Assembly (NCBI GenBank): GCA_037974665.1
Contig: CM075765.1
Span: 7,259,501-7,323,500, forward strand
Source: Ehretia macrophylla
Taxonomy: Eukaryota; Streptophyta; Magnoliopsida; Boraginales; Ehretiaceae
DNA: 64,000 bases
Reading direction: 5' to 3'
Numbering within the stretch: the first letter of the stretch is position 1; each line of letters starts with the position of its first letter. Under the pieces are notes generated by a model. The model was not told the origin of the DNA. It was given only the letters and a program-made list of their open reading frames with translations, and did no database searches. Below, piece after piece: positions 23,620 to 35,648 of this stretch. The translations under genes and the position numbers were made by a program.

Positions 23620-24234
23620 TTAACGGAGGTGATTAGTGGTTAGCCTTTCAAGTTATGTGGATTAGTAGAAACATGAAGCGGTTGATCAGTCCCTTTATTT
23701 GGGAGTTGGTGTTGTGGGTAGAACTCAGTTATTGGGATTTCTTCCAAGGCATTTTTTTATGCTCACTAGTAAGAAATGAATGGCTTCCCTTGGGATTTCT
23801 ATATGACTGTTCTCTAAGGAATTCTCTTGGTATTTTTTTATTTAGCATTCTTTTGGTATTTTCTAATTGCCATTTCTCTGAAGACTTGGTATTTGGAATT
23901 CTATTCAGCCATATTATATGGTATTATCTACAGTATTTATGCTTCAATCTTTTATTGGTATTTTCTAGCCACTTTTAGTTGGGATTATATTATTCTATAG
24001 TGTTCGTGCCAGCGAGATTCTTATTTGGATTTCTATGTAGCATTTCTATTGGAGCCTTTATTTGGCCTTATTACTTGGGGATTCGCTGGCAGTACTACTG
24101 GTATTTTTTAATGGGTTCTTACGAGAATTCGTATACGGTATTCTAGCTCATCAACTGATGAAGAGTAATTGAAGTTGGTTTTCAGTTGATGCGAAGTTCT
24201 CTTGGAAGAAGAATTGCGTGGATGCAATTTGTTT

Positions 24235-24247
24235 AAGGGGGAGAGGA
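24235..24247 (+). other. Polypurine tract
   Basis: AAGGGGGAGAGGA directly abuts the 3' LTR start at 24248, as expected for plus-strand priming. Confidence 0.92.
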
Positions 24248-27200
24248 TGTGACGCCCGAGAACTTCACCGTACATTTATTTACTGTTGCATCTACTATTT
24301 GCGCATTTTTTTCTGTGTTTTACTTATTACTTTAAGTGGCTACTATTCATTTCATTCTTCAACTACTTAACTACCTTGAATTAGAAATTTTTTTAAATCA
24401 CATTAATTGATTTAGGAATGAGAAAAATGTGCATTTGAGCTAAAAGCGATAGGAGCGCCCATTTAGAAAATATTTTACCAATCTAGTGAATAGTGTTACA
24501 TAACTAAACTAAGCGTTTTAATTAGTTAACATTGAATTGCACTTTTAGACTCGTTTTAAAGCCAACTAAGCTCATTTTAGTAGTCAACTTATGCACCCAA
24601 CATAACTTTAACCTAATATATACTCAACTTAACAATTTTAGCTCATAAAAATACAAAAAAAAAGAGAGATACAGAAATTACTGTTCAAAATCCGAACAAC
24701 CCTTAGCAGCCAAGAGGGAGATCTTTTGCTCACCAAGCCTCTCCAAGCCTAGAACAAGTAGTTTAGGGTGTGTGCAAGCCTTCTAGGTACTCCTATGCGC
24801 TTTAGGTGAGGGATTTCATAGCTCTTTTTTCATATTAAAAATGTTACACTTTTATTGATTTGTTAGAAATGCTATCAAATGCTATTGAAATGCTTATCTA
24901 TGCTATGGTACATTGTATATAAGTGCTAGAGAACACATTAAAGCCATTAGTTTGCATTTTAAACGGTTGGAATCATTACTTTGATTTTATGAGGTGAATA
25001 GTGACAAAATTTTAAGGTATTGTGTAATTATGCGTATTGGCTTGATTCATTGCTTCTGATAGATGCCTTAGGTGCTTATGAAGGTAGTCCAATAGTCCTA
25101 TGCCCTCGAATTGCTCTAAACCTATATAAAACGTGAAATAGCCGACTTTTTAAAAGGGGTTTCGCTAATTCGGGTAGATTTGAGCTTCACATTTGGTATT
25201 CTTAGGCTACCTAGGTGCTATAGAAGCTTTGCTAACCCTTGTTTGAAGCCCGGTTAAGGTATGTGTAGTTCAAATCCATAAGAGGGAAATTGGAGCTTTT
25301 GTGGTAATTGCGAATATTTGAATGTGTTTGAGGGTTGTAAAGGTGCCTAAGGGGTTAACTAGAAGCATGGTATAGGTTGTTTGCTAATCTAGAACCATAA
25401 CTTGAGTTTGGAAGGAAAACGGGTTGGGTTACAAAGGGGTTTAAGTACAATTTTGATTGTCTCACGCTTCTAGGACCTTGACATGACTCCTTGTATGTTT
25501 AAATGTGTTTTCAAGATGTTTTGGAGCTTTTGTTATAGTTCTATGTGAATCTTGATTATGCCCCTTTGTAATTTGCTTAATTGTTATATGAAATTGCTTC
25601 TATTGTTATTGTTATATTTGCTGTTGTTGTTAATTTGCTATCTTTGGACATGTGTAGGCTAGATGTTTGATAAAAATGCTTAATGAAGTGTGCAACAATT
25701 ATATATGCTTAAATAATGTTTAAAACTTGCTAGGAATGTAAGGGAACCAAGCAAAATTCCCGCGTGCACATGTGTGTGTGTTCAACCATGGCTGTCCAGA
25801 TTTTTTCAGCAAAACTAAGGAAATTTCGAGCTTAAAACTGTATTAATTGGAGAAATATTAGGGGTTGAATTATATACCGTTAGAAAGCCTTACGAGTCTA
25901 GTTTCTAATGCTTTTTACGGTGCATTAATCGGAGTTTTCTACAATAAGTTATAATCATTTTGGTGAGATGTGTCAGAACTGTCCTATTGCACGAGAATAT
26001 GAATTTCATTGTTATTTTGCTAGAAGTGATGATATATTTCAACTCTAATTGGATATCTTCGATCAAGACTTTATTGTGTAGTGTTCTTGGATGATTAGTA
26101 GCGTAATGGAGTCTCTTATAATTATGTAAATTGTGATATAATTGAGATTGAATGAGTAAATTTAAATCATGAGTTAGTATGGAATGCAGCTGCCTTTTCC
26201 CTTGCCCTTTTACCTATCTTGCTAAAATGTGAACTCATTTATTAAGTCATGTAGAGGTTAACTATAGCTTGAATGTCATACTACATACATGAAAATAATT
26301 GTTTAGTTATAAATGAATGTGATTTAGATCTATTGTTTATCTTGAATGCTAATTTGATTGGAAATGATGACAAGTGTTTTGGTGTAGCATCTATTCTTTA
26401 AGCTTATGATTTAATTTTAAATTGAAGATTTAGTTTAATTGTAAAGAGAATAAGTATGGATTAATTACTTTATAAATTGATAGTACTGTTATGGAATTAA
26501 ATATGGTTATCTATGCTTAAAATGCTCTTTAAAATGATTGTAGAACATGTTTATATCATGATTTTATTGTTGTTAGTTATATTGTTTGTATATTAGATTA
26601 CTTGAATGATTACTTGGTTGTATGTTAATTAAGTAAACTATGAGTTAGCTAACCTAGTTGGATAATTAATGAATGTTGTAGTTAAAGAGTAATTGAAACA
26701 ATGTTTAACTTTATGTTCAAGGTGATTGAGAGTGATTTGAAGCCAATCTTGCATTGTGGAGCTTGATAGAGGTGAGGGAGACTTCATTCTTATGTGCATA
26801 ATAGTTTATTTACTTGTACTTAGATTATGTGCACTTATTGTCTATATATTGTGTGAGGGCAACCTACTTTGTTGTCACTCAATCATGTGTTTATTGATAT
26901 ATTCTATTGTTATCATTTTGAGTGCATTGCGTTGTGGTTACGCAACCATTTGGGCATGGTAGTGTCGTGGAAACCGGGTGACATCGGGCTTGCCAGTATA
27001 CTTCGGCTATCATGGTTACCCAATCCCTCTCTCGCTTGGGATGCCGCCCAGGGAGAGTTGGGTCGTAGGATTTCGGGGTACATTCGGAGTACACCCATTT
27101 TGGAGTTATAATGGGATGCCAGCTTATCGATAATAGTGTCATTATTACATCGGGATTTCAGTTTGTAGCTCGTGGTTCGTGATTGAAGAACAAGTGAATC

Positions 27201-27946
27201 GTATCCTTTTTAATGTGTGGTAACTTCTTGTTTCAATTGTTCTTTGTTTGTAAAATGCTTGATTTGTACAAACTGCTGCATTGCACGTCCCCGGTAGACC
27301 TTATCCCTCACTGGGCAATTGTGATTGCTCATACCTTGCTAAACATGTTTCAGGTGGTGCAGTTGGAGGAGTTGACCTGATTGCTGTGTGCTAATTACTT
27401 GAGATTTGAGTGATTGCCTGCTAAACTGTGGAAGACCTTACTTGTTCTACTTTCTATTTTATTTTGGAGCCTAAGGGCTATGTATATATATTTGTGTAGT
27501 TGCAAGTTTGAAAGCTAAGTGGATGTAGTGAGTGTTATGGAATTGTGGTATGTAATAACTTTTTCTTCTGCTTCTAGCTATGTTGCATGCTTGGGTGTGA
27601 ATGAACGGGTGTATGGTTGGCTTTAATTTCTAAGAATGTTCAATGCTATCATGGAGTGACATGATAAGCGGTTTTGTAAAGAAGTTAAGTTATGAATGCA
27701 TGCTTGTGTGTATTTAAACTGTTTGTATGTCTTAAGGCTCGGATGACCTTAAAGCTAAGATCTTTAGTTATAAATGAATGTCTTGTTATGTTGTGGCTTT
27801 ATTGAGTGGTTATAGGTTTTGAGAATGTCCACGGTACAGGAGAGACTCTGTCCGTTTTTCCTAAATTTTGTGACCGGGTTTGGTATTGGATTGAGAATAG
27901 CATGGTTATTAGAGCCTCCGGTCTCATGACGGATCGGAGCGTTACA
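24248..27946 (+). repeat. 3' LTR of the 19433 element
   Basis: Near-copy of 19433-23132 with small indels. For example, it lacks about 16 bp near 24730 relative to the 5' LTR and has about 20-25 extra bases near 26400-26425. Ends GGAGCGTTACA, followed by the AAATC duplication. Confidence 0.95.
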
Positions 27947-27951
27947 AAATC

Positions 27952-29537
27952 GCTAGTCAAAAAGTCAAGAATTAATAGCAGTGAATATTAAGTTAATTTT
28001 AGAACTACAATTAGCAAAAATTAAATAGAAAATCTGTAGCAGGGTGGCTTGGTTCTTGACCTTTTAAATCAACATACCAGAAGAACACTATATGCACGTC
28101 TATAGTAAACCACATTATGAATGAAATCAATGAAAATGTTCCATATGAAGCAATTCTTTTTTTACCACAAAACTTAAGCTCCAATTATAGTCAATTATCA
28201 ATTTGATATAAAAGAATAAATTATCAAAACAGATAATCACTAAAAATATAAAACTCCATAAATTACACAATCTAAAGCTATTATTAAACAAAATAATCAC
28301 TAAAAATATAACCAAAAAAATCAGTAATTTAATTACACACTCTAAAGTTACATCCAATAAAGAAACAAAATTTTAAGGTTGAAGAGCCCACGTGGCAAGA
28401 AGTAAGAGACGACGAATATGCATAGAGCCCAATAAACCGTTCAGAGCTTTGCTTCTTCGATCAGATCTTGCAAAGTCTCCATAACCTTGATCTTTGTTTA
28501 CCAATTCTCCAAAATTTTATTCAAATATCAAAACTCTAAAACTTCAACAAAACCCTAGAATTTATCTTTTCTTTTTTTGTTTCTTTGGTCCAGTTTTATC
28601 TTTCCGTGGAAAAAGCTCCAAGCTTCGACAAAAGTGAATTAGGACTTTCACCTAACAACACTAACATCTACCTTAATTTATTGGGAATCTTTGGGATTTT
28701 CATCTTCATTATCACTACCTTGAGGCTAGAGATCAAAAAAAAAAAAAGACAGAAAAAACTAACCTATAATGGACGGTATTAACCTCGCACCAAAGCAACC
28801 AACGCTAGCAATTTTTTCGAGCTTGAGATCAACCAGCCATGGTTGCTTTCTCTATCACGGGGGTGTGTGTGTTTTCTGTTTGAGTAATGATATATATCAC
28901 CCCTCTTGCCATCACTCTTTTATCACCTCCTATGTAGCATGCCACCTCATAATAAATTTTTTTTAATTTTTTTAATTTTCTCTCTCTTCTTAATTTCTTC
29001 TTCTTTCTTAATTAATATTTGTTGAAATCTTTCCCAACTTTATTTAGCCATATTAAACTCAAAAAAGAAAAAAAAATCTTAACCATTTCAGACTAAAAAA
29101 AAATTATTTCACCAAAAAAACAAAAAAAAGACTCGATCAGTTCCTATACCGCTACTAGCCTCGCAATCTTTTTCAATTGTTCATGTTCTTCTTCTTCAGT
29201 CCTTGTCTGCAAAATCAAGTGAAAGATCAAGCAACGTCGCACCCGTATCATGGGAACAAAAGACTGTTCATCTCTGGATCAATCATCTTCTCTATCCACA
29301 CCTACTTCAATAGGGGTATTTCCTTTGGCGAGCACCTCATCTCCAACAAACCTGTAAGTTTTTAATTGCTCTACCACATATATATACTCATATATATATA
29401 TATACATGTGTGTGTATGTGTATATGTGTGTGTAGGTATATATATATAATATAGATAATTAATTCCTAAATTTTAATGAAACTATTGTTGACCTCGACAC
29501 TGTGTCTATTGCGAAGTATAGTGGCAAGATTTTGATG
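27952..29537. other. Intergenic DNA between two LTR insertions
   Basis: No gene can be supported. A CACGTGGC box at 28389-28396 is followed by a T/C-rich stretch and an 'AAAACCCTAGAA' phrase near 28551, which resembles a plant promoter/leader, but the frames after it (such as 28769-28966) have no recognised homology. A/T homopolymers are frequent at 28735-28760 and 28950-29130. An AT/GT microsatellite lies at 29389-29455. Confidence 0.4.
29389..29455. repeat. (AT)n/(GT)n compound microsatellite
   Basis: TATATA runs flank a TGTGTG-rich middle. Simple repeat. Confidence 0.9.
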
Positions 29538-29542
29538 CTATG

Positions 29543-32500
29543 TGTACCACCCCGATCCAATACTCGAGACCGGGTCCCGATTCTATATCCCGAGGTCATG
29601 AAAAATGAGGAGACACAGACGGAGTCTCCCTTGTTTATAGGACTTATCTGATAACCTGGGAACAACATAATACAACCACAATGCTATAATCCAACATTCT
29701 CATACAACCCCAACTCCAATCATCAACTTTTCCCTGTCTCAAGGCCATCCGAGCCTTAGACTTAAACAAAACAAGCACACAAGCATGCAAAACCGTTAAG
29801 AAATAAAGTAAATCACTAAGTTATTACAAGCCACCTACCACTAATAATTCTTACAAGTCCTTAACTGTACATTGCAACTCCTCATGACAATACACATACA
29901 TACAAGACCAACTACAATTACTTCCAAATTTCCTATGGTCTCCAAGGACTACCATCCAAGCCACATAACTATTCCACATAAATTCACAGGTACAAACAAT
30001 TGAATCCAACACAACCAATCTCAAAAGTTCCCGAGCTTTCACTATGTCAACTCTGGAGGCACTAACCCTGAAAATGTTAGAGATGAGGGTGAGCATACCA
30101 ACATGTATACTCAGTGAGGGAGGGGGAAATGAGAACAGTATACCAGGGTTCGTGCAATGTAGCAATTTAACACAATTAACACAATAAATAAACAATGAAT
30201 AACAATTCCAATACTACACTTTAAAAGAATACGATCGATAACCCTTATCACTCCAAATCTTCGATCCCCGATCCCTGAACCACGAACCACGAACTACGAA
30301 CTCAATCTTGGTATGCCGGCATCCCAAACTCCAATGGGTACTCCGGATGTACCTGATACCTACGACCCAACACCCCCTGGCAATCTCCGGACCAGGCGAG
30401 TAAGGGAATAGGGTACGGAGCTAGAGCAACCAACCCTGGCAAGCCCGTTGCCGCCCAGAGAGGCCCATCGCATATGCCCTGACGATAAGGTTGCGCAACC
30501 ATAGTTTCGATAACACAACAATCATTAATAAAAGCAATATAACAAGGTAAGCCGATAAACACATAATCGAGGAACAACAAAAAGAGATTGTCCTCGCACA
30601 TAAGGAATTATAACCAGTTGACAACAATAAAAGCGAAATAACGAGCATTAACCATTAAACTCATTCTATTAACTATAAAACAAATAAATCTCGATAGAAT
30701 ACGCTAATAACATTGATAACATGAAAACTATTTAGCATATTCAATATACAATAGAGAAATGCAAATAAGATGTAATTCCCTCACCTTTTAGTAAACCAAA
30801 CTTGTAGGAGTCTAGCCAAGAACCCCTCCAATTCAACTCCAAAGCATCAACTATTTCCAATTACCTTTACATAATACAATCAACTAATTGCATAAGAAGT
30901 TATATATTAATTCTGAACTAAAGCTAGTTCATAATTTCATTAACTTATTCATCTCCATTTAATTCCATTAACTAACATAACTATCAAATACATTTCTATA
31001 ATCTTGCAAATTACATTAACCATACTAGAATTCTAACAACTTAGGAAATGAACAATTCAACTTCATAAACAACAAAAGTAACTACACTTTAAACATATAA
31101 TGCAATACAATTATCAAGTGTCTTTCACCTTTTAGCATGCATTTAGTTCATTAGTTCTCTCGCATATAGTTATAATCTTTAAGTAACATAATAATATAAT
31201 CAAGATATACTCACATTTTAACAAGGTAGCTAAGCAACTAAAACCACGAAACTTTACCGATAAGCTAATCATACTCCCAAAGTACACTCAATCACTTAGC
31301 TAGTCCAATCACACTTAAAAACCAGTAAACAATTTAATACTAAGTTCAAGTATCCACCTAGATAGATCTTTCTTCACCAAACCACTCCATTCCACCACTC
31401 AACTCAACTTAATCTCATCATTACACTCGCATTAAATACTTAACACTCAAAGGACACTCAAAGTACCCAAAGGACACCAATTACACACTTGGCTAATCAA
31501 TTCAAGTTCAATTACCAACAATCAATCTAACTTTCTTCCAAATGGTCCTTTACATTCCATAATCACAAAACTATCCATTTATCAATGAAAACACATTAAA
31601 TTCACTCTAGACACTCCACAATCACCAATGAATCACGACCAAGCACTTCATGGCACGTAAACTCCGGCTTAAAGTACACCAAATGGCCCTTATACTCAAT
31701 CAGCTCTTCCACAAGTTCAAATCACATTCTAGCAATTCCAAGCATTAAACTAGTCAATCTAGCACTTAGGTCACCTACTTCAAACATTAAGACAAACATT
31801 TAACCCTTAATGCAACAAAACTCTATTCCAATTATTAATAATTGAGCTATATACTTCACACAAGGTACACAACTCCCACTCTAACTATATTAACTCCATA
31901 TGTACACCTTATGACGCCTTTCAATGCTAAGGAATCTCACTTTAACCCACAATTATCATTTAACTCCGAAATGCCCAAATGTCCATCTGAACTACAACTA
32001 CTAAACCCGATTGCCAAATCAATGCCATAAACGTATCATAATCAATAATCAACCTATCTAAGACTATCCAACACACTTAGACACACTTAATCAATACTCC
32101 GTTCATATGACCCCTTGGTTCATTAGTTCAATTCAATGCTCATACCAAACACAAGTCACCTAACTCACAAGCTAACTATTCCACACTTCCAATGACACTC
32201 TATGATGCAATCTAAGGCTAAGAAAACCCGTTTTTAGCGATGTCTAGCACAAAAGTCCCGAAGGCCCCGTGGTCACTTTGAACCATAGCTACTCAAACCA
32301 TCCCTCAAACCAACACTATAAAAACATTTTAAGCACTACCACACCTAATGAACACTAACTACATCATTCAAATAAACTCAGTCAATAATTTTACGCAAAA
32401 TCCCTTTTGAATTCAAGCAAATTCTACTAGTTTATGCAAGGTTACTCAACCTATATACATTCTAATCACTAACCTAGGTTCAATAACACTTATGGCATCA

Positions 32501-34195
32501 TTAGAAAGCATCGGACCAAACAATTCACCGTTAACCAACAAAATGCTATTTATTTCTCTAACTCTCACAAGCCACCACATCCAAACGAGCTACAATACTT
32601 GAAATTCAATTTCTCTACTCAAATTTAGTCACTTTATGATGCATTTAAATCAAATGAAACCACACTTTAACCGACGCTTACTACAAAACCCCAAAATGGC
32701 CCTTTGTCCGTTTGAGCTACAGCTACTTAAACCGTTCATCAAATCAAGATTAGAATTGCACTGCACTTACTTCCTAACATATCTAAGGCCATATGAACAC
32801 TCAAAACTTGTTTGGTCAACACTTCGTTCAAACATCCCCTTTGTCCACTAAGGCTATTTGACCTCTAAACGAAACACTAGGTTCAATAATCACAACCAAG
32901 CTATTCAATCCTTTTAATGACACATTATGGCACCACTTAGAACCTTGAAACCATACTTTAAATCGCAATTACCTCAAAAGCTCCGAAATTCCCTTTATAC
33001 GTTTTAACTACAAGTACCTTAATCGATGTTGAATTAGGTGACATAACCACACATTTAGCACTTTCTCACCCTATAAACACCAAATATAATGTTTAATTCC
33101 ACCCGGATTCGCATTTCACCTGAAACTCCATCGTAAATCAAGCTATTTATGCAAATTCAATCCAATTCTAAGCAAACCAATCATATACAATCTTTAATCC
33201 ATGCTCATTAGCACCTATAGCACCTATAAAAACCATTAATTCAATCTCATAACACAAAATCCACCAAAACCTCAAAATTTTTTAAATTTACTATTCATCA
33301 TCTTCTCCAAAGCTCCAACTCCATTTTCAACCATTCAAAATGCTATCTAACCACAAAAGTGTCCTCTATGATCATAAATAAGAATAATTTAAGCATAAAC
33401 AAGCATAACCAAGAAATATCTCAACAAATCCAAAAAAATAAAGTTTAGGTGCAAAACTTTCAAATACAAAAATAAGATGAAATTCTTACCACACAAGGCT
33501 AGAGAAGCTTGAAGAAGACTTAAACATGTTCAAGAACTCAAGATTAAAGCTTGGAATGGATGGAAATAGCCAACCATAGCAATTTTGTAAAAAAAATAAT
33601 GTTCCTGTATATGGAGGTTTGGCTTATTTTTTGACCCTTTTTTGAGAGATTTTGGGTTATAAGAGTTTAAGTTGGGTCAATGGGTCAATGGGTTGGGTTA
33701 TTGGGTCAAGTAGCTTGGATAGGCAAGTCAAATGAATTAAAAAATAAAGCAAAATACAAAACTAAATTGCTGAATTTTTCACTATTTAATTAAGTTCACT
33801 AATGAATTTTTTTTCGTTGTTCCCAATATTCTATGCACGGAAACTCAATGAACGTATGCATCTAAAATAGCAAGTATTAAAGAAAAAATATGAAATTCAG
33901 AAAAAGAAACAGAAAATTTTAATGTTCCAAGCTTGGAGCTACTTTCTCAATTAGTTGAAAACAAAGTAAATATTAGTCAAGAAAATGAAACCGAGTATTA
34001 TAATTAATAAGTTAGCTAATATTAATTTTAAATAATTAATTTAACTATTATTTGAATATTTTAAAGAATTATGAAATAATGCTAAAAATGAATGAATTCA
34101 TTAAGGTAAACACATAATTCTATGCTAGCATTCAAGATAAAACCTAATTAAATGCAAACATGTATTATTCTATATGCCGGGTTTGGGGTATCACA
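29543..34195 (-). mobile_element. Very long solo Gypsy-type LTR (4,653 bp)
   Basis: Begins TGTACCACCCCGATCC and ends GGTTTGGGGTATCACA, with a perfect 5-bp target-site duplication CTATG (29538-29542 and 34196-34200). Minus orientation, judged by the inverted CTCAGTGAGGGAGG block near 30111 and by its relation to the 2017 LTR. No PBS, interior or second LTR, so it is a solo LTR. It is nearly twice the length of the related LTR at 2017; the middle (about 31600-33040) consists of diverged repeats of roughly 300 bp, each with phrases like TTTAACTACAAGTACCTTAA and CCGAAATGCCC. The open frames inside are not supported as genes. Confidence 0.95.
31640..33035. repeat. Degenerate ~300-bp sub-repeats inside the solo LTR
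   Basis: Five related blocks start at about 31640, 31900, 32200, 32630 and 32920. Each has the order: 'TATGGCACC...' or 'TATGATGC...', a CACTTTAA-like phrase, a CCGAAATGCCC or CCCAAAATGGCCC phrase, and TTTGAACTACA-like sequence followed by ACTTAAAC-like sequence. Related single blocks occur in the LTRs at 9086 (11340-11430) and 2017 (about 3430-3500). Spacing varies from about 260 to 430 bp. Confidence 0.7.
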
Positions 34196-34410
34196 CTATG
34201 CACAGTTTGATGCTTTTGATTTAGGCCAAGATATTAGAATTCCAGCAATGAAGCTTATAAAGTTTTACAAATTTAGCTCCGAAGAATGGCTGCAGTGTAG
34301 ATGTTCAAAATCAATATTATATTAATTATTTTTACTTATGCTTAAATAAGATGAATCTCAAGTTATTGTTGATTTTAATTAATTGCAGAATTCTTGAAAA
34401 GTTGATTTAA

Positions 34411-35648
34411 TTTGACAGGGATGACGAAATATCTATTAAGGAATTTGATAGTCAGAATGGAGATAAAACTTTGAATAGAAATGATTTGGAAGTTCCTAAA
34501 GTAGGAATGATATTTGAGTCGTATGAAGCTATTTGCAGCTTTTATAATGACTATGCAAAAAGTATTGAATTTGGAACGATAAAGAAGAGGTCAAATCCCA
34601 GAGATGATGGAAAAACTAAATCATTCACCCTCGCATGCTCTAAATCTAGTGAGCCTAAGCATACTACCCAAAATGATTTTCGAAAAAAAACCATCAATTA
34701 AAATTGATTGTATGTCTAGGATAAGAGCAAAATTGACGAATGATGGTGTGTACTGTTTAACGGTGGTTGAATTGGATCACAACCACAACGTAACTCCAAT
34801 TGATGCTTACATGTATCGAAGTAACAAAAAGCTTGATACACCTATTAAAAGGCTCCTTGATTTGAATGATATAGTAGGTATTAAAATTAGTAAAAGCTAT
34901 ATCTCTTTCGCCATCGAAGTAGGGGGATTTGAAAATATGCGTTTTGGAGAAAACGATTGTAGAAATTACATTACTAAACAAAGGCGACTAAGGCTTGGTG
35001 AAAGTGATGTCGAGGCTCTACTTAGTTACTTTAGAAGAATGCAAAAAAAAAATTCGTATTTTTTTCATGTCATGGAAGTAGATGAAAAGAATAGGATGAG
35101 GAATGTCTTTTGGGTTGATGCAAGATGTAGAGCAGCATATGAATCAGTCAGTGATGTAGTTACATTTCATACAACTTATTTGACGAATAAATATGATATG
35201 TCGTTTGCACCATTTATTGGGGTAAACCATCATGGTCAATCGATATTATTGGGTTGTGGATTACTTTCCAATGAAACTACTGAGACATATGTTTGGTTAT
35301 TCAATGTATGGTTAGAATGCATGTTAGGAGTTGCACCAAAAGCAATCATTACCGACCAATGCAAGGCAATTCAAAATTCTATTGCACAAGTATTTCCAGA
35401 TTCTCATTATCGATTGTACTTATGGAATATAATGAAAAAAATTCTAGAAAAGCTAGGAAGATATGCAGGCTATCAAGAAATTAAGAGCATTCTACATATG
35501 GTTGTGCATGATTGTTTAAAAGTTGAAGATTTTGAATTGAAGTGGAAAAAAATGGTTGAGGAATATGATTTGGAGGATAATGAATGGTTAAAAAATTTGT
35601 ATGAAGATCGACATCGTTGGATTAGGATACTTTTTGAGCGGGAATGTT
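34411..35648 (+). pseudogene. FAR1/MULE-type transposase fragment, frameshifted and truncated
   Basis: The first frame (34411-34690) carries the start of a FAR1-type DNA-binding domain: MIFESYEAICSFYNDYAKSI then IKKRSNPRDDGK. At an A8 run (34683-34690) one extra A shifts the frame; the second frame continues the domain with VVELDHNHNVTP and runs to 35648. Next is the MULE transposase core: FWVDARCRAAYESVSDVVTF, PFIGVNHHGQSILLGC, the TDQCKAIQNSIAQVFP segment with the catalytic-type Asp, and H.RLYLWNI. It ends after RILFERECL, exactly where the LTR element at 35649 begins, so the C-terminal part including the SWIM zinc finger is missing and was not found on the other side. Sequence before 34411 has a TTTGACAG splice-acceptor-like end, so upstream exons may have existed. 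It could be a Mutator-like transposase or a FAR1-related host gene; truncation makes both non-functional. Confidence 0.88.

Larger units (their letters stand above)
23133..24247 (+). other. Non-coding interior of the 19433 element
   Basis: From the PBS: a TATGTG/TGTGTG-rich block (about 23200-23570), a TTGAATTGGTAAGAAAGACT motif (23579-23598), a run of 17 C (23603-23619), then degenerate repeats of the form TTGGTATTTTCT or TTGGGATTTCT (about 23700-24130), a GATGCAATTTGTTTAAGGGG segment and the polypurine tract. The 107-codon frame at 23655-23978 is simply the translation of the T-rich repeats. No retroviral protein domain was recognised. Confidence 0.85.
19433..27946 (+). mobile_element. Complete non-autonomous LTR retrotransposon, 8,514 bp
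   Basis: Two LTRs of 3,700 bp (19433-23132) and 3,699 bp (24248-27946), both starting TGTGACGCCCGAGAAC and ending ...TTACA, flank an interior of only 1,115 bp. The whole is bordered by a perfect 5-bp target-site duplication AAATC (19428-19432 and 27947-27951). PBS and polypurine tract are present; no gag, protease, RT, RNase H or integrase frame exists. LTRs take up most of the element, as in large-LTR non-autonomous derivatives. The two LTRs differ by about a dozen positions in their first ~165 bases and by several small indels elsewhere, so the insertion is not brand new. Termini and layout are Tekay/Del-like. Transposition would need proteins supplied by another element. Confidence 0.95.

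Noticed and set aside
29177..29353. Possible exon followed by a GTAAGT donor near 29354
   Set aside because: No recognised homology, no second exon, and two frames are equally plausible; AT-rich surroundings give frequent GTAAGT.
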